Assembly: GCF_927312905.1 (NCBI RefSeq)
Contig: NZ_CAKMHQ010000025.1
Coordinates: 1-41,206, forward strand
Length of the DNA: 41,206 nucleotides
Direction: 5' to 3'
Source: Candidatus Nitrotoga sp. 1052
GTDB taxonomy: Bacteria; Pseudomonadota; Gammaproteobacteria; Burkholderiales; Gallionellaceae
The notes under the pieces were generated by a model that saw only the letters and a list, made by a program, of their open reading frames with translations, was not told the DNA's origin and did no database searches. This document shows, piece by piece, positions 26,328 to 35,400 of the stretch (the stretch's first letter is position 1; each line of letters begins with the position of its first letter). The position numbers were made by a program, and so were the translations under genes.

Positions 26328-28691
26328 ATGCTCCCATCCATTGAACAACGGCTTACAGTAGAAATTGCTGCCAAGCCTGCACAGATTGCATCAGCCATTG
26401 CCTTGTTGGACGAAGGTGCAACGGTCCCTTTCATCGCCCGCTACCGCAAGGAGGCGACTGGGGGATTGGACGATATCCAGTTGCGGCTGCTGGAAGAGCG
26501 TTTGCGTTATTTGCGCGAACTGGAAGAACGTCGCGCTACGATCATTACCTCGATTACCGAGCAGGACAAGATGACACCCGGGCTGTTGAATGCAATCACG
26601 CATGCCGAGGACAAGACTCATCTGGAAGATTTGTATCTACCCTACAAACCAAAACGGCGCACCAAGGCACAAATTGCACTGGAGGCAGGGCTGGCACCGC
26701 TTGCCGATACATTGTTGGCTAATCCGATGTTGCAACCGGAACAGGAAGCAGCCCAGTATCTGAAGCCACCCTTTACCATTGAGCAATGCGACAACCCCGG
26801 CGTGCCAGACATCAAGGCGGCACTGGATGGTGCACGCCAAATCTTGTTGGAACGCTTCGCGGAAGATGCCACCTTGCTGCAATCCCTGCGCGAATATGTG
26901 CAAGAACATGGCATCGTGGAATCTAAAGTGATCGAAGGCAAGGAAGAGCTTGCAGCGAAATATGCCGACTATTTCGATTACTCCGAATCGATCAAGACCA
27001 TCCCTTCGCACCGTACCTTGGCCATATTGCGGGGTCGTCGTGAGGAGATGCTGAATGTGCGATTGCGCCTCGACAGTGAGGCAGACAAAGCAAATTGGAG
27101 TGCGCCGCATAATCCTTGCGAAATCCGTATTGCAAATCGGTTTGGCATTTCTCAGCAACATCGGCCTGCTGACAATTGGCTGATGGATACCGTGCGCTGG
27201 ACATGGCGCGTGAAAAGTTTTTTGCATTTGGAATCCGAGTTGATGGGCGCATTGCGGATCCGTGCGGAAAAAGAAGCCATCAATGTATTCGCGCGCAACC
27301 TGAAAGATTTGTTGCTGGCCGCCCCAGCAGGCCCACGCGTCACGATGGGACTTGATCCGGGGATACGCACCGGGGTCAAGGTGGCGGTAGTGGATGAGAC
27401 GGGGAAAGTAGTGGATACCGCTGTCATCTATCCGCATCAGCCGAGAAATGACTGGAATGGTTCCTTGCACACCTTGGCAAAATTGGCAGAAAAACATCGC
27501 GTAGCAGTAATCGCTATCGGCAATGGCACGGCTTCGCGGGAGACAGACAAATTGGCGCTGGAGCTGATCAAACGCCATCCAGAGCTGAAGCTGACCAATG
27601 TCGTGGTATCCGAGGCGGGTGCATCGGTTTATTCGGCATCCGAAATTGCCTCGCGTGAGCTGCCGGATATGGATGTATCACTGCGCGGAGCGGTATCGAT
27701 TGCCCGGCGTTTGCAAGACCCGTTGGCCGAACTGGTAAAGATCGACCCGAAATCCATCGGGGTCGGACAATACCAGCACGACGTCGGCCAATCCCAATTG
27801 GCGCGTTCACTCGATGCCGTCGTTGAAGACTGTGTCAATGCCGTCGGCGTCGATGTGAATACCGCATCCGTTCCTTTGCTGGCGCGCGTTTCCGGATTGA
27901 GCAGCAGTGTGGCGCAGGGGATTGTGGCTTACCGGGATATCAAGGGCATGTTCACCTCTCGTGCTCAATTACGCGAGGTTCCGCGCCTGGGCGAAAAAAC
28001 CTTTGAGCAGGCAGCGGGTTTCCTGCGCATCATGGGGGGTGACAACCCGCTCGATGCGTCTGCCGTACATCCTGAATCCTATCCGCTGGTGCAACGTATC
28101 CTCGCGGAGATCAAGCAGGACATCAAATCCGTTATTGGCAATAGCCAGCTATTGAACGCGCTCAATCCCGCCAAATATGTGAACGAGCAATTCGGCATGC
28201 CGACAATTTCCGACATACTGAAAGAACTAGAGAAGCCGGGGCGCGACCCGCGTCCTGAATTTACCACTGCCACCTTCAGGGAAGGCATAGAACAATTGTC
28301 TGACTTGAAGCCAGACATGATCCTCGAAGGTGTCATTACCAACGTTGCTGCCTTTGGTGCGTTCGTGGATATTGGCGTGCATCAGGATGGATTGGTACAT
28401 ATTTCCGCGTTATCGAATAGCTTCGTGAAGGATCCGCATGCGATCGTTAAAACCGGACAAGTGGTGAAGGTGAAAGTGCTGGAAGTGGACGAAAAACGCA
28501 AGCGCATCGCACTCACCATGCGCTTGACCGACGCTGCGCCGCAAGCAAATGGCAAACCTGAACAAAGAAATACACAGGGACAACAAGATAGTAGGAATCA
28601 TATAAAGAGCGCAGTGGGAGACAAGAAACGAGAGTCTCCACAAACCGTATCAAACGCTATGGCAGCCGCTTTTACCAAAATTAAAACGTAA
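26328..28691 (+). CDS. tex: RNA-binding transcription accessory protein Tex
   Basis: Tex protein of 787 residues, a cytoplasmic nucleic-acid-binding factor related to eukaryotic Spt6. The N-terminal helical region includes [24 protein letters not shown] and [14 protein letters not shown]. The YqgF/RNase H-like domain contains [19 protein letters not shown]. Helix-hairpin-helix segments include [18 protein letters not shown]-terminal S1 RNA-binding domain (about 662-735; [26 protein letters not shown]) is followed by a low-complexity tail rich in Gln/Asn/Lys. All are canonical. The ATG lacks a clear ribosome site. It is probably monocistronic. Confidence 0.96.
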   Translation: MLPSIEQRLTVEIAAKPAQIASAIALLDEGATVPFIARYRKEATGGLDDIQLRLLEERLRYLRELEERRATIITSITEQDKMTPGLLNAITHAEDKTHLEDLYLPYKPKRRTKAQIALEAGLAPLADTLLANPMLQPEQEAAQYLKPPFTIEQCDNPGVPDIKAALDGARQILLERFAEDATLLQSLREYVQEHGIVESKVIEGKEELAAKYADYFDYSESIKTIPSHRTLAILRGRREEMLNVRLRLDSEADKANWSAPHNPCEIRIANRFGISQQHRPADNWLMDTVRWTWRVKSFLHLESELMGALRIRAEKEAINVFARNLKDLLLAAPAGPRVTMGLDPGIRTGVKVAVVDETGKVVDTAVIYPHQPRNDWNGSLHTLAKLAEKHRVAVIAIGNGTASRETDKLALELIKRHPELKLTNVVVSEAGASVYSASEIASRELPDMDVSLRGAVSIARRLQDPLAELVKIDPKSIGVGQYQHDVGQSQLARSLDAVVEDCVNAVGVDVNTASVPLLARVSGLSSSVAQGIVAYRDIKGMFTSRAQLREVPRLGEKTFEQAAGFLRIMGGDNPLDASAVHPESYPLVQRILAEIKQDIKSVIGNSQLLNALNPAKYVNEQFGMPTISDILKELEKPGRDPRPEFTTATFREGIEQLSDLKPDMILEGVITNVAAFGAFVDIGVHQDGLVHISALSNSFVKDPHAIVKTGQVVKVKVLEVDEKRKRIALTMRLTDAAPQANGKPEQRNTQGQQDSRNHIKSAVGDKKRESPQTVSNAMAAAFTKIKT

Positions 28692-28808
28692 AGGGCCGGT
28701 AGAGAATGCAACCTGATTCATTCTTGTTAGGCAACCAAAATAGAATGTACCAAAACTATAATCTACTGTTGTCCATCGCCACGATCATCTGAAAATAAAA
28801 TTACGTTA

Positions 28809-29756
28809 TTGGCACAGCAGAGCAAATTGACGGCGGGACGACCTATCGACATGCAAAGCCAAGATCAAGCATCTCAATACATAGTGAGCATTCGGCAGCT
28901 TGGGGAAACCCTGGGGCAACTTTCCGCTCACTTTCGGAACAACATCCCGAATGGTGAAAGGTTAGCTGACGATAAATACTCGACAGATAATTGGCGCAGA
29001 AATACATATGGGAATATTTTGATCCGACTTCGCCAGTTAACTGAGAACAATTTTCGAATCGTTGAAACACTAAGCTTGCTGGTTACTGCGCGATATATAT
29101 TTGAAGCAACCATATGGTTGAGGCTGTTTCAAAAAGACAAGAGGTATTGCCTTATTTATTATAGAGAGCTACTCAAAACACAGCTTAGGTTTTACGAAGA
29201 TTCGCTTGCTCAGTTGCATCGTGAAATCGCATTGCTCAAGCGATTTGGAGAAATGGATCATCACGAGAATTCGATGACCTTAGAAGATATACGAGCATCT
29301 ACATCATCAGCGGATTTTGCGAAAACAGTACGCTCAGCAATGGATCGAGTAGATTCAGAAGCAGCCAAATGCTTTTCCATATACGCGGACCAGGCAAGGA
29401 CTAACGGCTACGAATTTCAAGCATATCTAGTAGGAACACAAGCTATTCCTCCCGTAGAGGAGAATATTTCCAGACTTAAGAGTGAGATTGCCGAATTTGA
29501 AAAAAATGTGCCTGCTGATGTTCAAAATCTTTTAAAGGGCCGCTGGCAATGGCGCGGGATGTCAGATGAGGCAGGTATGCTGGAAGAGCATGACTATATT
29601 TATGCTTACGCCAGCAAACTGGTTCACGCTACACCAGCATCGATTACAACAGATCAAAAGAACCTAGAGATGCCTGAGGTCTGCATATTCCTGCGTTACA
29701 TACAGGTTAAATTACTTGAGATTATTGATCTCGCTAGTTTACAACCAGCCATGTAG
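28809..29756 (+). CDS. Unrecognised helical protein, possibly DUF5677/HEPN-like
   Basis: Protein of 315 residues (302 if it starts at ATG 28851; neither TTG 28809 nor that ATG has a strong ribosome site). It is predicted largely alpha-helical with no signal peptide. The segments LLVTARYIFEATIWLRLF and, near the end, EEHDYIYAYASKLVHATPASIT resemble the pattern of DUF5677-type proteins, in which a late SKLVHATP-like motif is conserved; this is a loose resemblance, not an assignment. The family has no firm function. Its TAG stop coincides with the first bases of a REP palindrome, so the repeat may have truncated or trimmed the C-terminus. Confidence 0.65.
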   Translation: MAQQSKLTAGRPIDMQSQDQASQYIVSIRQLGETLGQLSAHFRNNIPNGERLADDKYSTDNWRRNTYGNILIRLRQLTENNFRIVETLSLLVTARYIFEATIWLRLFQKDKRYCLIYYRELLKTQLRFYEDSLAQLHREIALLKRFGEMDHHENSMTLEDIRASTSSADFAKTVRSAMDRVDSEAAKCFSIYADQARTNGYEFQAYLVGTQAIPPVEENISRLKSEIAEFEKNVPADVQNLLKGRWQWRGMSDEAGMLEEHDYIYAYASKLVHATPASITTDQKNLEMPEVCIFLRYIQVKLLEIIDLASLQPAM

Positions 29757-29815
29757 GGTGGGCACGTTTTTGCCTCGTAGAGGTTCTCGCACCCGGAGGG
29801 TGTGCCCACGCGGAT
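29753..29815. repeat. REP palindrome upstream of the RAYT gene
   Basis: GTAGGGTGGGCACG and GTGCCCACGCGG are inverted arms sharing GTGGGCAC/GTGCCCAC. The loop contains its own small hairpin, CCTC-GTA-GAGG. The unit overlaps the stop codon of the upstream gene and lies 23 bases ahead of the transposase start. Confidence 0.7.
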
Positions 29816-29838
29816 TCGTCATTTTGGGGTAGACAGCT

Positions 29839-30446
29839 ATGTCACGTTATCGCCGCGCAATGGCTGTAGGCTCAAGCTATTTCTTTACAGTGGTCGCTTA
29901 CCGGCGGCAATCGATTCTATGTGACGAAGCGATTCGCAACGCATTGCGCGCCTCAATCGAAACGGTGCGTGTGGCGCGTCCTTTCGTCATCGATGCATGG
30001 GAATTGTTGCCTGACCATTTACATTGCGTGTGGACATTACCTGACGGTGATGCCGATTTTTCCACCCGTTGGATGATGATCAAGCGAGCGGTTTCTTTGG
30101 CCTGCAGAGAAGATTATCGTCGTGCCGACTGGGTGACTGCATCAAAACTCAAACATCGCGAATCGACTATCTGGCAACGGCGATTCTGGGAACACCAAAT
30201 TCGTGATGAAAATGATTTTGCTGCCATGTCAATTACATTCATTTCAATCCGGTTAAACGCGGACATGTACAACGTGCGGTTGATTGGCCTCATTCGACAT
30301 TTCACCGCTATGTGCGTGATGGGGTATATGCGCATGACTGGGCTGTTGCGATGGAAAGCTGCCCGCGTGGGCACAAAGACGTGCCCACCCTACTTGACTG
30401 GTGCAAGGGTCACGGCAGTGTGGTTCCATCTTGGTTGAAAATATGA
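29839..30446 (+). pseudogene. REP-associated tyrosine transposase (RAYT, Y1_Tnp), frameshifted
   Basis: Single-strand transposase of the IS200-related RAYT family that acts on REP palindromes. The N-terminal 127 residues read MSRYRRAMAVGSSYFFTVVAYRRQ, then LLPDHLHCVWTLPDGDADFS (HxH metal/HUH motif HLH) and STIWQRRFWEHQIRDENDFA. At about 30220-30226 one base seems lost. The expected continuation (HVNYIHFNPVKRGHVQRAVD and WPHSTFHRYV), which carries the catalytic Tyr region, is read in another frame and ends at 30446, while the original frame runs through nonsense to 30438. It is either a pseudogene or a sequencing error. Flanking inverted REP units confirm the type; the downstream one lies inside its 3' end. 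Confidence 0.85.
30361..30393. repeat. REP palindrome downstream of the RAYT gene
   Basis: CCCGCGTGGGCAC and GTGCCCACCCTAC flank a six-base loop. The unit is the reverse complement of the copy at 29753 (same arms, GGGTGGGCAC side now on the right), so the two enclose the transposase gene in inverted orientation. Confidence 0.75.
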
Positions 30447-30502
30447 TGGTGGCGGGGCAGTAAACTTGTTCGAGGGGGTGAATTGTCGAAGCCAATTATT
30501 TT

Positions 30503-30537
30503 GATGTTGGGCTTCATTTCATTCAACTCAACCTACC
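30503..30537 (-). repeat. 35-bp dispersed repeat, copy A (inverted)
   Basis: It starts GATGTTGGGCTTCATTTC and ends CAACCTACC. It is the reverse complement of the repeat at 31785 with five mismatches in 35 bases, and is itself an imperfect palindrome (TTGAGTTGA versus GAAGCCCAA), as in REP-type elements. The rest of 30447-30660 shows nothing else. Confidence 0.65.
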
Positions 30538-30660
30538 GGGCTTGACAATGCTTACTGATATAGGCGACATTGTTGGCTTATGAAAATGTTTTATATATTA
30601 CGTTAGGCTGCGGTACAGCCAAAGAAACCAAAAAAACCTTTATCATTGGAGAACATTTCT

Positions 30661-30819
30661 ATGCAAGAAGATAATGAGTCAAACGAACCAAGCGAGCCAA
30701 CTACACCAGCCCCAACTCCAACTCCAACCCCATCACCACCTCCACCGATTTACGAGGAGTTTCCGGAACTTGAAGAAGCGGAAAATAAACAAGAGAAAGA
30801 GCGTAAGAAGTCTAATTAA
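30661..30819 (+). CDS. Small Pro-rich acidic protein, unrecognised
   Basis: The product has 52 residues. It begins MQEDNESNEPSEPTT, then has a Pro/Thr stretch (PAPTPTPTPSPPPP) and a charged C-terminus (YEEFPELEEAENKQEKERKK). GGAGAA lies eight bases before the ATG, which makes translation plausible. There is no signal peptide or membrane segment; it should be disordered. No family was recognised. It sits between the two inverted 35-bp repeats together with the 153-residue gene at 31020, so both may belong to one acquired cassette. Confidence 0.55.
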   Translation: MQEDNESNEPSEPTTPAPTPTPTPSPPPPIYEEFPELEEAENKQEKERKKSN

Positions 30820-30824
30820 CTCTA

Positions 30825-30844
30825 GGGCATCTCTAAATAATTGG
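30825..30844. repeat. Solitary sequence similar to the MITE terminal repeat
   Basis: GGGCATCTCTAAATAATTGG resembles the left end of the two MITE-like elements (GGGCACCTCTAAAAAT) but no matching inverted end was found nearby. It begins six bases after the small gene's stop. It may be a relic or chance. Confidence 0.3.
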
Positions 30845-30890
30845 CAAGAAATACTGGGTTCAGATCTTTAGGGCGGATTCGCCGATAGGC

Positions 30891-30924
30891 AAACCGCCAT
30901 TTCGGGACATACCAATGGCGGTTT
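30891..30924 (+). terminator. Terminator-like hairpin after the small Pro-rich gene
   Basis: AAACCGCCAT (30891-30900) and ATGGCGGTTT (30915-30924) are perfect ten-base arms with a 14-base loop. They are followed by GGGTTTGTGG, which is T-poor for a classical terminator. A smaller GGCG/CGCC hairpin lies just upstream. They probably end the 30661 transcript. Confidence 0.5.
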
Positions 30925-30960
30925 GGGTTTGTGGAAACTCCAGCCCGGTAGATACCGTCT

Positions 30961-30989
30961 TTAAAGTCAAGCATTTTTAATGCTACAAT
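30961..30989 (+). promoter_or_regulatory. Candidate sigma-70 promoter of the 153-residue gene
   Basis: TACAAT (30984-30989) is a good -10 element with a weak -35 TTAAAG 17 bases upstream. A small hairpin AGCATT-TTT-AATGCT overlaps the -10. It is 30 bases ahead of the ATG at 31020. Confidence 0.35.
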
Positions 30990-31019
30990 TTTGATTGTTA
31001 ACCAATAAGGAGAGCTCTC

Positions 31020-31481
31020 ATGCCAACACTTAGCACACCCACCCTCACCTTGGGCGCCACCACTAACAATAAGCGCGATGTGACGGTCGCGGGCAACATC
31101 ACTTTTACCGAAAGCGACGTAGGCAGAACCTACCGCTTGGAAATCAAGATTTTCGGTGAGGATAAGGGCGACGACTCGTTGCCGTCGGATGATGCGGTCG
31201 GTGACGACTTGCTCTACACTTATCTGTTCCCCGGCTCCGGCATTTTTCTCTCATTCAAAAACATCACCGTGGCCGCTGCCGGCACAATAAGTTATTCCGA
31301 GAAGCGCGCGATCGATACCGGAAAGCTCGATGAAGACAAGGGTTTGGTGCAGGTTGGCGAAGCTAGCATCCACACGCCGGTCTTTATGCCCCGCAAGGAC
31401 GAGGTATACGCCAGTGTGACGGTGTCAACGGCGTCGGTGACGAAGAAGTCAGCGACGGTGTCGTCGGGTATCGGGGTCTAA
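31020..31481 (+). CDS. Unrecognised 153-residue protein, probably beta-rich
   Basis: AAGGAG eight bases before the ATG gives a strong start. The product (MPTLSTPTLTLGATTNNKRD, then VTVAGNITFTESDVGRTYRLEIKIFGEDKG) alternates short beta-strand-like Thr/Val segments with Asp/Gly loops and ends in a Ser/Thr/Val-rich tail (VYASVTVSTASVTKKSATV). It has no Cys, signal peptide or membrane segment. The pattern suggests a beta-sandwich or a lipocalin-like barrel, but no family was recognised. The Asp-rich loops (DKGDDSLPSDDAVGDD) could bind cations, which is inference. It lies within the inverted-repeat-bounded region. Confidence 0.65.
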   Translation: MPTLSTPTLTLGATTNNKRDVTVAGNITFTESDVGRTYRLEIKIFGEDKGDDSLPSDDAVGDDLLYTYLFPGSGIFLSFKNITVAAAGTISYSEKRAIDTGKLDEDKGLVQVGEASIHTPVFMPRKDEVYASVTVSTASVTKKSATVSSGIGV

Positions 31482-31675
31482 AAACGCAGAGGTGCGCTCA
31501 GAAAACACTTAGTCGCGGTATCGCCCGATAGTAAGTGTCCTATCGCATGCAGGTGTTTTAGTAACACCACCGTTGCCAGCGAACGATGGGCGTTTTTCAT
31601 CGTTTTTATGGTCGCGTGCAAGCTATCAATATGCGGCACCAATACATTGAAGTGCCGTTTAGTCAAAGTAAGTAT

Positions 31676-31720
31676 CCCCCGGTAAAGCCGGGGGCTTTAA
31701 TTTGCGAGCCGCTTAAAGCG
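31676..31720 (+). terminator. Two adjacent hairpins, terminator or IS200/IS605-type end
   Basis: CCCCCGG-TAAAG-CCGGGGG (31676-31694) is a strong stem followed by CTTTAATTT, so it fits a rho-independent terminator. Immediately after it, AGCCGCTT and AAGCGGCT form a second near-perfect palindrome. Short strong hairpins of this type are also found at the ends of IS200/IS605 elements, but no tnpA or tnpB is visible. Confidence 0.5.
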
Positions 31721-31784
31721 GCTTAACGGGGTCGCTCCCTGCTCCTGTGACCACTTTTTCGGTAGCCGGTCAGCGCCATAGCTC

Positions 31785-31819
31785 GGTAGGGTAGGCTGAA
31801 CGAAATGAAGCCCAACATC
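31785..31819 (+). repeat. 35-bp dispersed repeat, copy B
   Basis: It starts GGTAGGGTAGGCTGAA and ends AATGAAGCCCAACATC. It matches the reverse complement of 30503-30537 at 30 of 35 positions by eye. The two copies face each other across about 1.25 kb holding the two unrecognised genes. Confidence 0.65.
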
Positions 31820-32225
31820 TCACCGCTTATCATAACCATCTATCCCATCATTTATTTTCTCACCCTGCATTCGATGCTACCAGATGCCGCGCTCACTCTT
31901 GGCTTGGCGGCTGACACGAATGTGTTTGTCTTTTCAGTCGCCGCGAGAACCCGGCCTTATATGCCTCCCGCGTTTCTTGATTTTCCGCAGAAATCAGGCT
32001 GGTGTGTTGCACCGCCAGTGCGATTGATCCGGTGAACGAACATCAATATGGGGAAGATATCCAAAGGGATCGTGGCTTGCTTCCATCTGATGAGGCATTA
32101 TGAAACTCTGTCCCCGGCGCTACAAAACATCAGCAGAAAATGGACGATGCCCTTCAGGGACTGAAAAGTTGCTTTTGATCGCATTATTTCCAGTTTGGGG
32201 GGCGGATGTCGTAGCATTAACATAT

Positions 32226-32405
32226 GGGCACCTCTAAAAATATAATTTTGCGAGCAGCCGCATTGCGGCTTGCCTGCTTACCCCGTTTCGTCACAATACG
32301 GGGTTACTCGAAAAAAATTATCGCTTACATATTAAGTATATGCAGCGCTCAAATTTTTTACTCGTGCCTTGTCTCGCCTAGAAACTTGAATTTTTAGAGG
32401 CGCCC
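32226..32405. mobile_element. MITE-like element, copy 2 (180 bp)
   Basis: Its ends are GGGCACCTCTAAAAAT and, inward from the right, GGGCGCCTCTAAAAAT. ATAT flanks both sides (32222-32225 and 32406-32409). It is collinear with the 141-bp copy but has 39 extra bases near the left end, including the hairpin AGCCGCA-TTGCGGCT; with CCCCGT and ACGGGG arms nearby it can fold extensively. It ends 33 bases before the kinase-1 start, so it may carry or disturb that promoter. Confidence 0.75.
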
Positions 32406-32438
32406 ATATTCCGATTACACAAAATTCAGGATCCCGTC

Positions 32439-35400
32439 GTGCGAAAACTAAATTTATCAGTAATTTCATCTGGCTTGCGTCAACAAGTGAAAAGGCTTTG
32501 GGCAGCGTTCCTGCTTCCGCTCTATAAGCACACTATTCTGGTGTTAAGCATTATCTTTTGTAGCGGTGCGCTGCTTGCTTTGTGGTATTTATCTCACGCC
32601 ACGACCACGCTGGTGCAATCTGCCGCACTGCAGGGCATTACGCTGCATGCAAAGTCTCTAATGGAACTGCGTAACCTATATACATCTGAAGTTGTGGATC
32701 GCGTGAGCGGCCACAACGTTGAAGTGACACACGACTACCTGCAAAAGCCGGGGGCTATTCCGTTACCTGCCACCTTCAGTATGGAACTGGGCAGAAGGAT
32801 CAGCTTGCGCGGTTCTGGCATGATGGTGCGTTTATACAGCAATTACCCCTTTCCCTGGCGCAAGGATAGCGGTGCGCATGATGATTTTGAGAAGCAGGCT
32901 TTGGTGGCGTTACAGGCGAATCCTAAACAGCCCTACTACCGTTTTGAAGACTTCCAGGGACGCGCATCGCTACGCTACGCCACGGCGGATGTAATGCGCG
33001 CGGAATGCGTAAGCTGCCACAATGCACGCCCGGACAGCCCTAAGCATGACTGGAAAGTAGGTGATGTGCGCGGTGTGCTGGAGATTGTTCGACCACTGGA
33101 CAGTTTAGTGGCGCAAAGTCGTACCGATCTGCGTGACATCTTCATTCTCTTTGGCACGCTACTGGCGCTGGGATTGGGGGCGCTCGCATTGGTCGTTACG
33201 CGCTTACGGCGTGTGTCAGTTGAATTGGAAGATCAAGTAGCGCAGCGCACCGCCGATCTGGAGCAGGCCAATGTAGCCATGGCGATCAAGGAAGAAGAGA
33301 CCCGCTCCGTGGTCGAGCATATGGTGGATTGTGTCATTACCATCGACGAAAAGGGCATCGTCCGTTCTGCCAACCCGGTCGTGGAAAACCTCTTCGGTTA
33401 CACCCGCGATGAAGTGATCGGGCAAAACATTTCTATTCTTATGCCAGAACCTCACAGTAGCGGCCACGACGGTTACATGGAGAGGTATTACCGAACCGGG
33501 CAGGCTCACATCATCGGTATTGGGCGTGAAGTCGAAGGGCTGCACAAGAATGGTGAACGCATTGCGGTATATCTTGCAGTCAGCGAATACTTCGTCGGAG
33601 GAAAACGCTACTTCACCGGCATTCTGCGCGACGTCCGTGAACGTGTGCGTATCATGAAAGACCTGGAACAGGCCCGGCTTGAGGCCGAACAGGCCAACCA
33701 GGCCAAATCGGCTTTCCTCGCCGCCATGAGCCACGAGATCCGCACTCCCATGAGCGGTGTGATCGGCATGGTCGACGTGCTGCAGCAAACCAGCCTCAAT
33801 GGCTACCAGGTGGAGATGGTCAATCTCATCCGGGAATCGGCTTTTGCTCTGCTGGAGATCATCGAGGACATTCTCGACTTCTCCAAGATCGAAGCTGGCA
33901 GACTGGAAATCGAACGCGTGTCCACGCATGTGGCGGACGTGGTAGAGAAGGCTTGCGGCATGCTGGAACACCTGGCCGCGAAGAAGGGTGTGGAGCTCAC
34001 CCTGTTCATCGACCCGGCGATTCCCGAAGAAGTGCTGGGCGATGCCCTGCGCCTGCGTCAAGTGCTGGTCAACCTCGCTAACAACGCCATCAAGTTTTCC
34101 AGCGGTCAGCAGCAACCAGGCCGGGTATCGGTGCGCGCATTGCTGGCCAAGCAAGGCCCAGACCAGGTGACGGTGGAGTTTCAGATAACCGATAACGGCA
34201 TCGGCATGGATGAGGAAACCCAGTCCCGGCTCTTCACCTCCTTCACCCAGGGCGACGCCTCCACCACCCGGCGATTTGGCGGTACCGGACTGGGTCTGGC
34301 CATCTCCCGCCACCTGGGGGAACTGATGGGCGGGGAGATCGCGGTGCAGAGCGCGCCCGGCAAGGGCTCCACCTTCACCGTGCGCCTGCCGTTTGCGCTG
34401 CCGCCGGCCAGGCCCGCCGTCGACGGCAAGACGGTTGACCTGAGCGGGCTTTCCTGCCTGGTGCTAGGCGACGACAACGGGATGGGCGACGATCTGGCTG
34501 TCTATCTGAGAGACAGCGGCGCGATCGTTGAGCGGGTGCCGGACCTGACCGCAGCCCGCAAACGGATCAACACGCTTCCGTCCGGCCTGTGGTTGCTTAT
34601 CATCGACGCCGGGCACGATGCGCCACCGATCGAGGAATTGCGCGCTGCCTTCCGCGCCCGATCTGACCTGGAACCGCATTTCGTGGTGGTCGAGCACGGG
34701 CACCATCAGCCCGATATCGAGCCCCGCTTTATCGTCATCAGGCGCGGGCACCGTCGTCGGGGGCGCGTCGAAACGGTGGATCTGGTCACCCTGGACGGCG
34801 ACATCATGCATCCCCAGTCCTTCCTCCGGGCAGTGGCCATCGCCGCAGGACGGGCGCATGAGGAAGACGAGTCGCCGCTCCCAGGCAAGATCGAGACGAT
34901 GATCATTCCTCCCTCGCGCGCGATGGCTCTGCAGCAGGGCAGGTTGGTCCTGGTGGCCGAAGACAACGAAATCAACCAGAAAGTGATCCGGCAACAGCTC
35001 GCGCTGCTCGGATATGCCGCAGATATCGCCGGCGACGGCCGCGAAGCGCTGAAACGCTGGGGGAGCGGTGACTACGCGTTGCTGCTCACCGACCTGCACA
35101 TGCCGGAAATGGACGGCTATCAACTGACCGCGGCCATCCGCGTCGACGAGGTCAGCAAGGCTGGCAAGCGCCGCATCCCGATCGTCGCCCTGACCGCCAA
35201 CGCACTCAAGGGCGAGGCCGAGCATTGCCGTGCCGTCGGCATGGACGACTATCTGAGCAAACCGGTGCAACTTGCGGACTTGAAAGCCACGCTGGCGAAA
35301 TGGCTGCCGGCCGCCGCCGCCAGCCCGGCCACACCCGCTCCGCCCGTCCCGCCGGCCCCACCCGCCACGGCACCGGCCGCGGCGGCAGGACCGGTGGACG

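Larger units (their letters stand above)
31482..32225. other. Intergenic region of about 740 bp
   Basis: No convincing gene. Frames at 31478-31666 (minus) and 31805-32035 (plus) lack ribosome sites and family resemblance. The stretch holds the paired hairpins at 31676, the 35-bp repeat copy B at 31785 and the left flank of the second MITE-like element. It looks like an accumulation of mobile and repeat debris. Confidence 0.45.

Noticed and set aside
26637-27578. 313-codon frame opposite tex
   Set aside because: Antisense shadow; Cys/His/Gln-rich translation typical of mirror frames.
30891-30924. Cyclic di-GMP (GEMM) riboswitch suggested by GGCAAACC near a hairpin
   Set aside because: The remaining conserved GEMM positions and second helix are absent; a plain hairpin explains the sequence.
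31805-32035. 76-codon plus-strand frame
   Set aside because: Begins inside a dispersed repeat and lacks a ribosome site.
33216-34313. Long minus-strand frames opposite the kinases (also 34464-35549, 37604-38863, 39101-40018 and 40169-40975)
   Set aside because: GC-skewed antisense shadows of the kinase genes; they merely echo the duplication.
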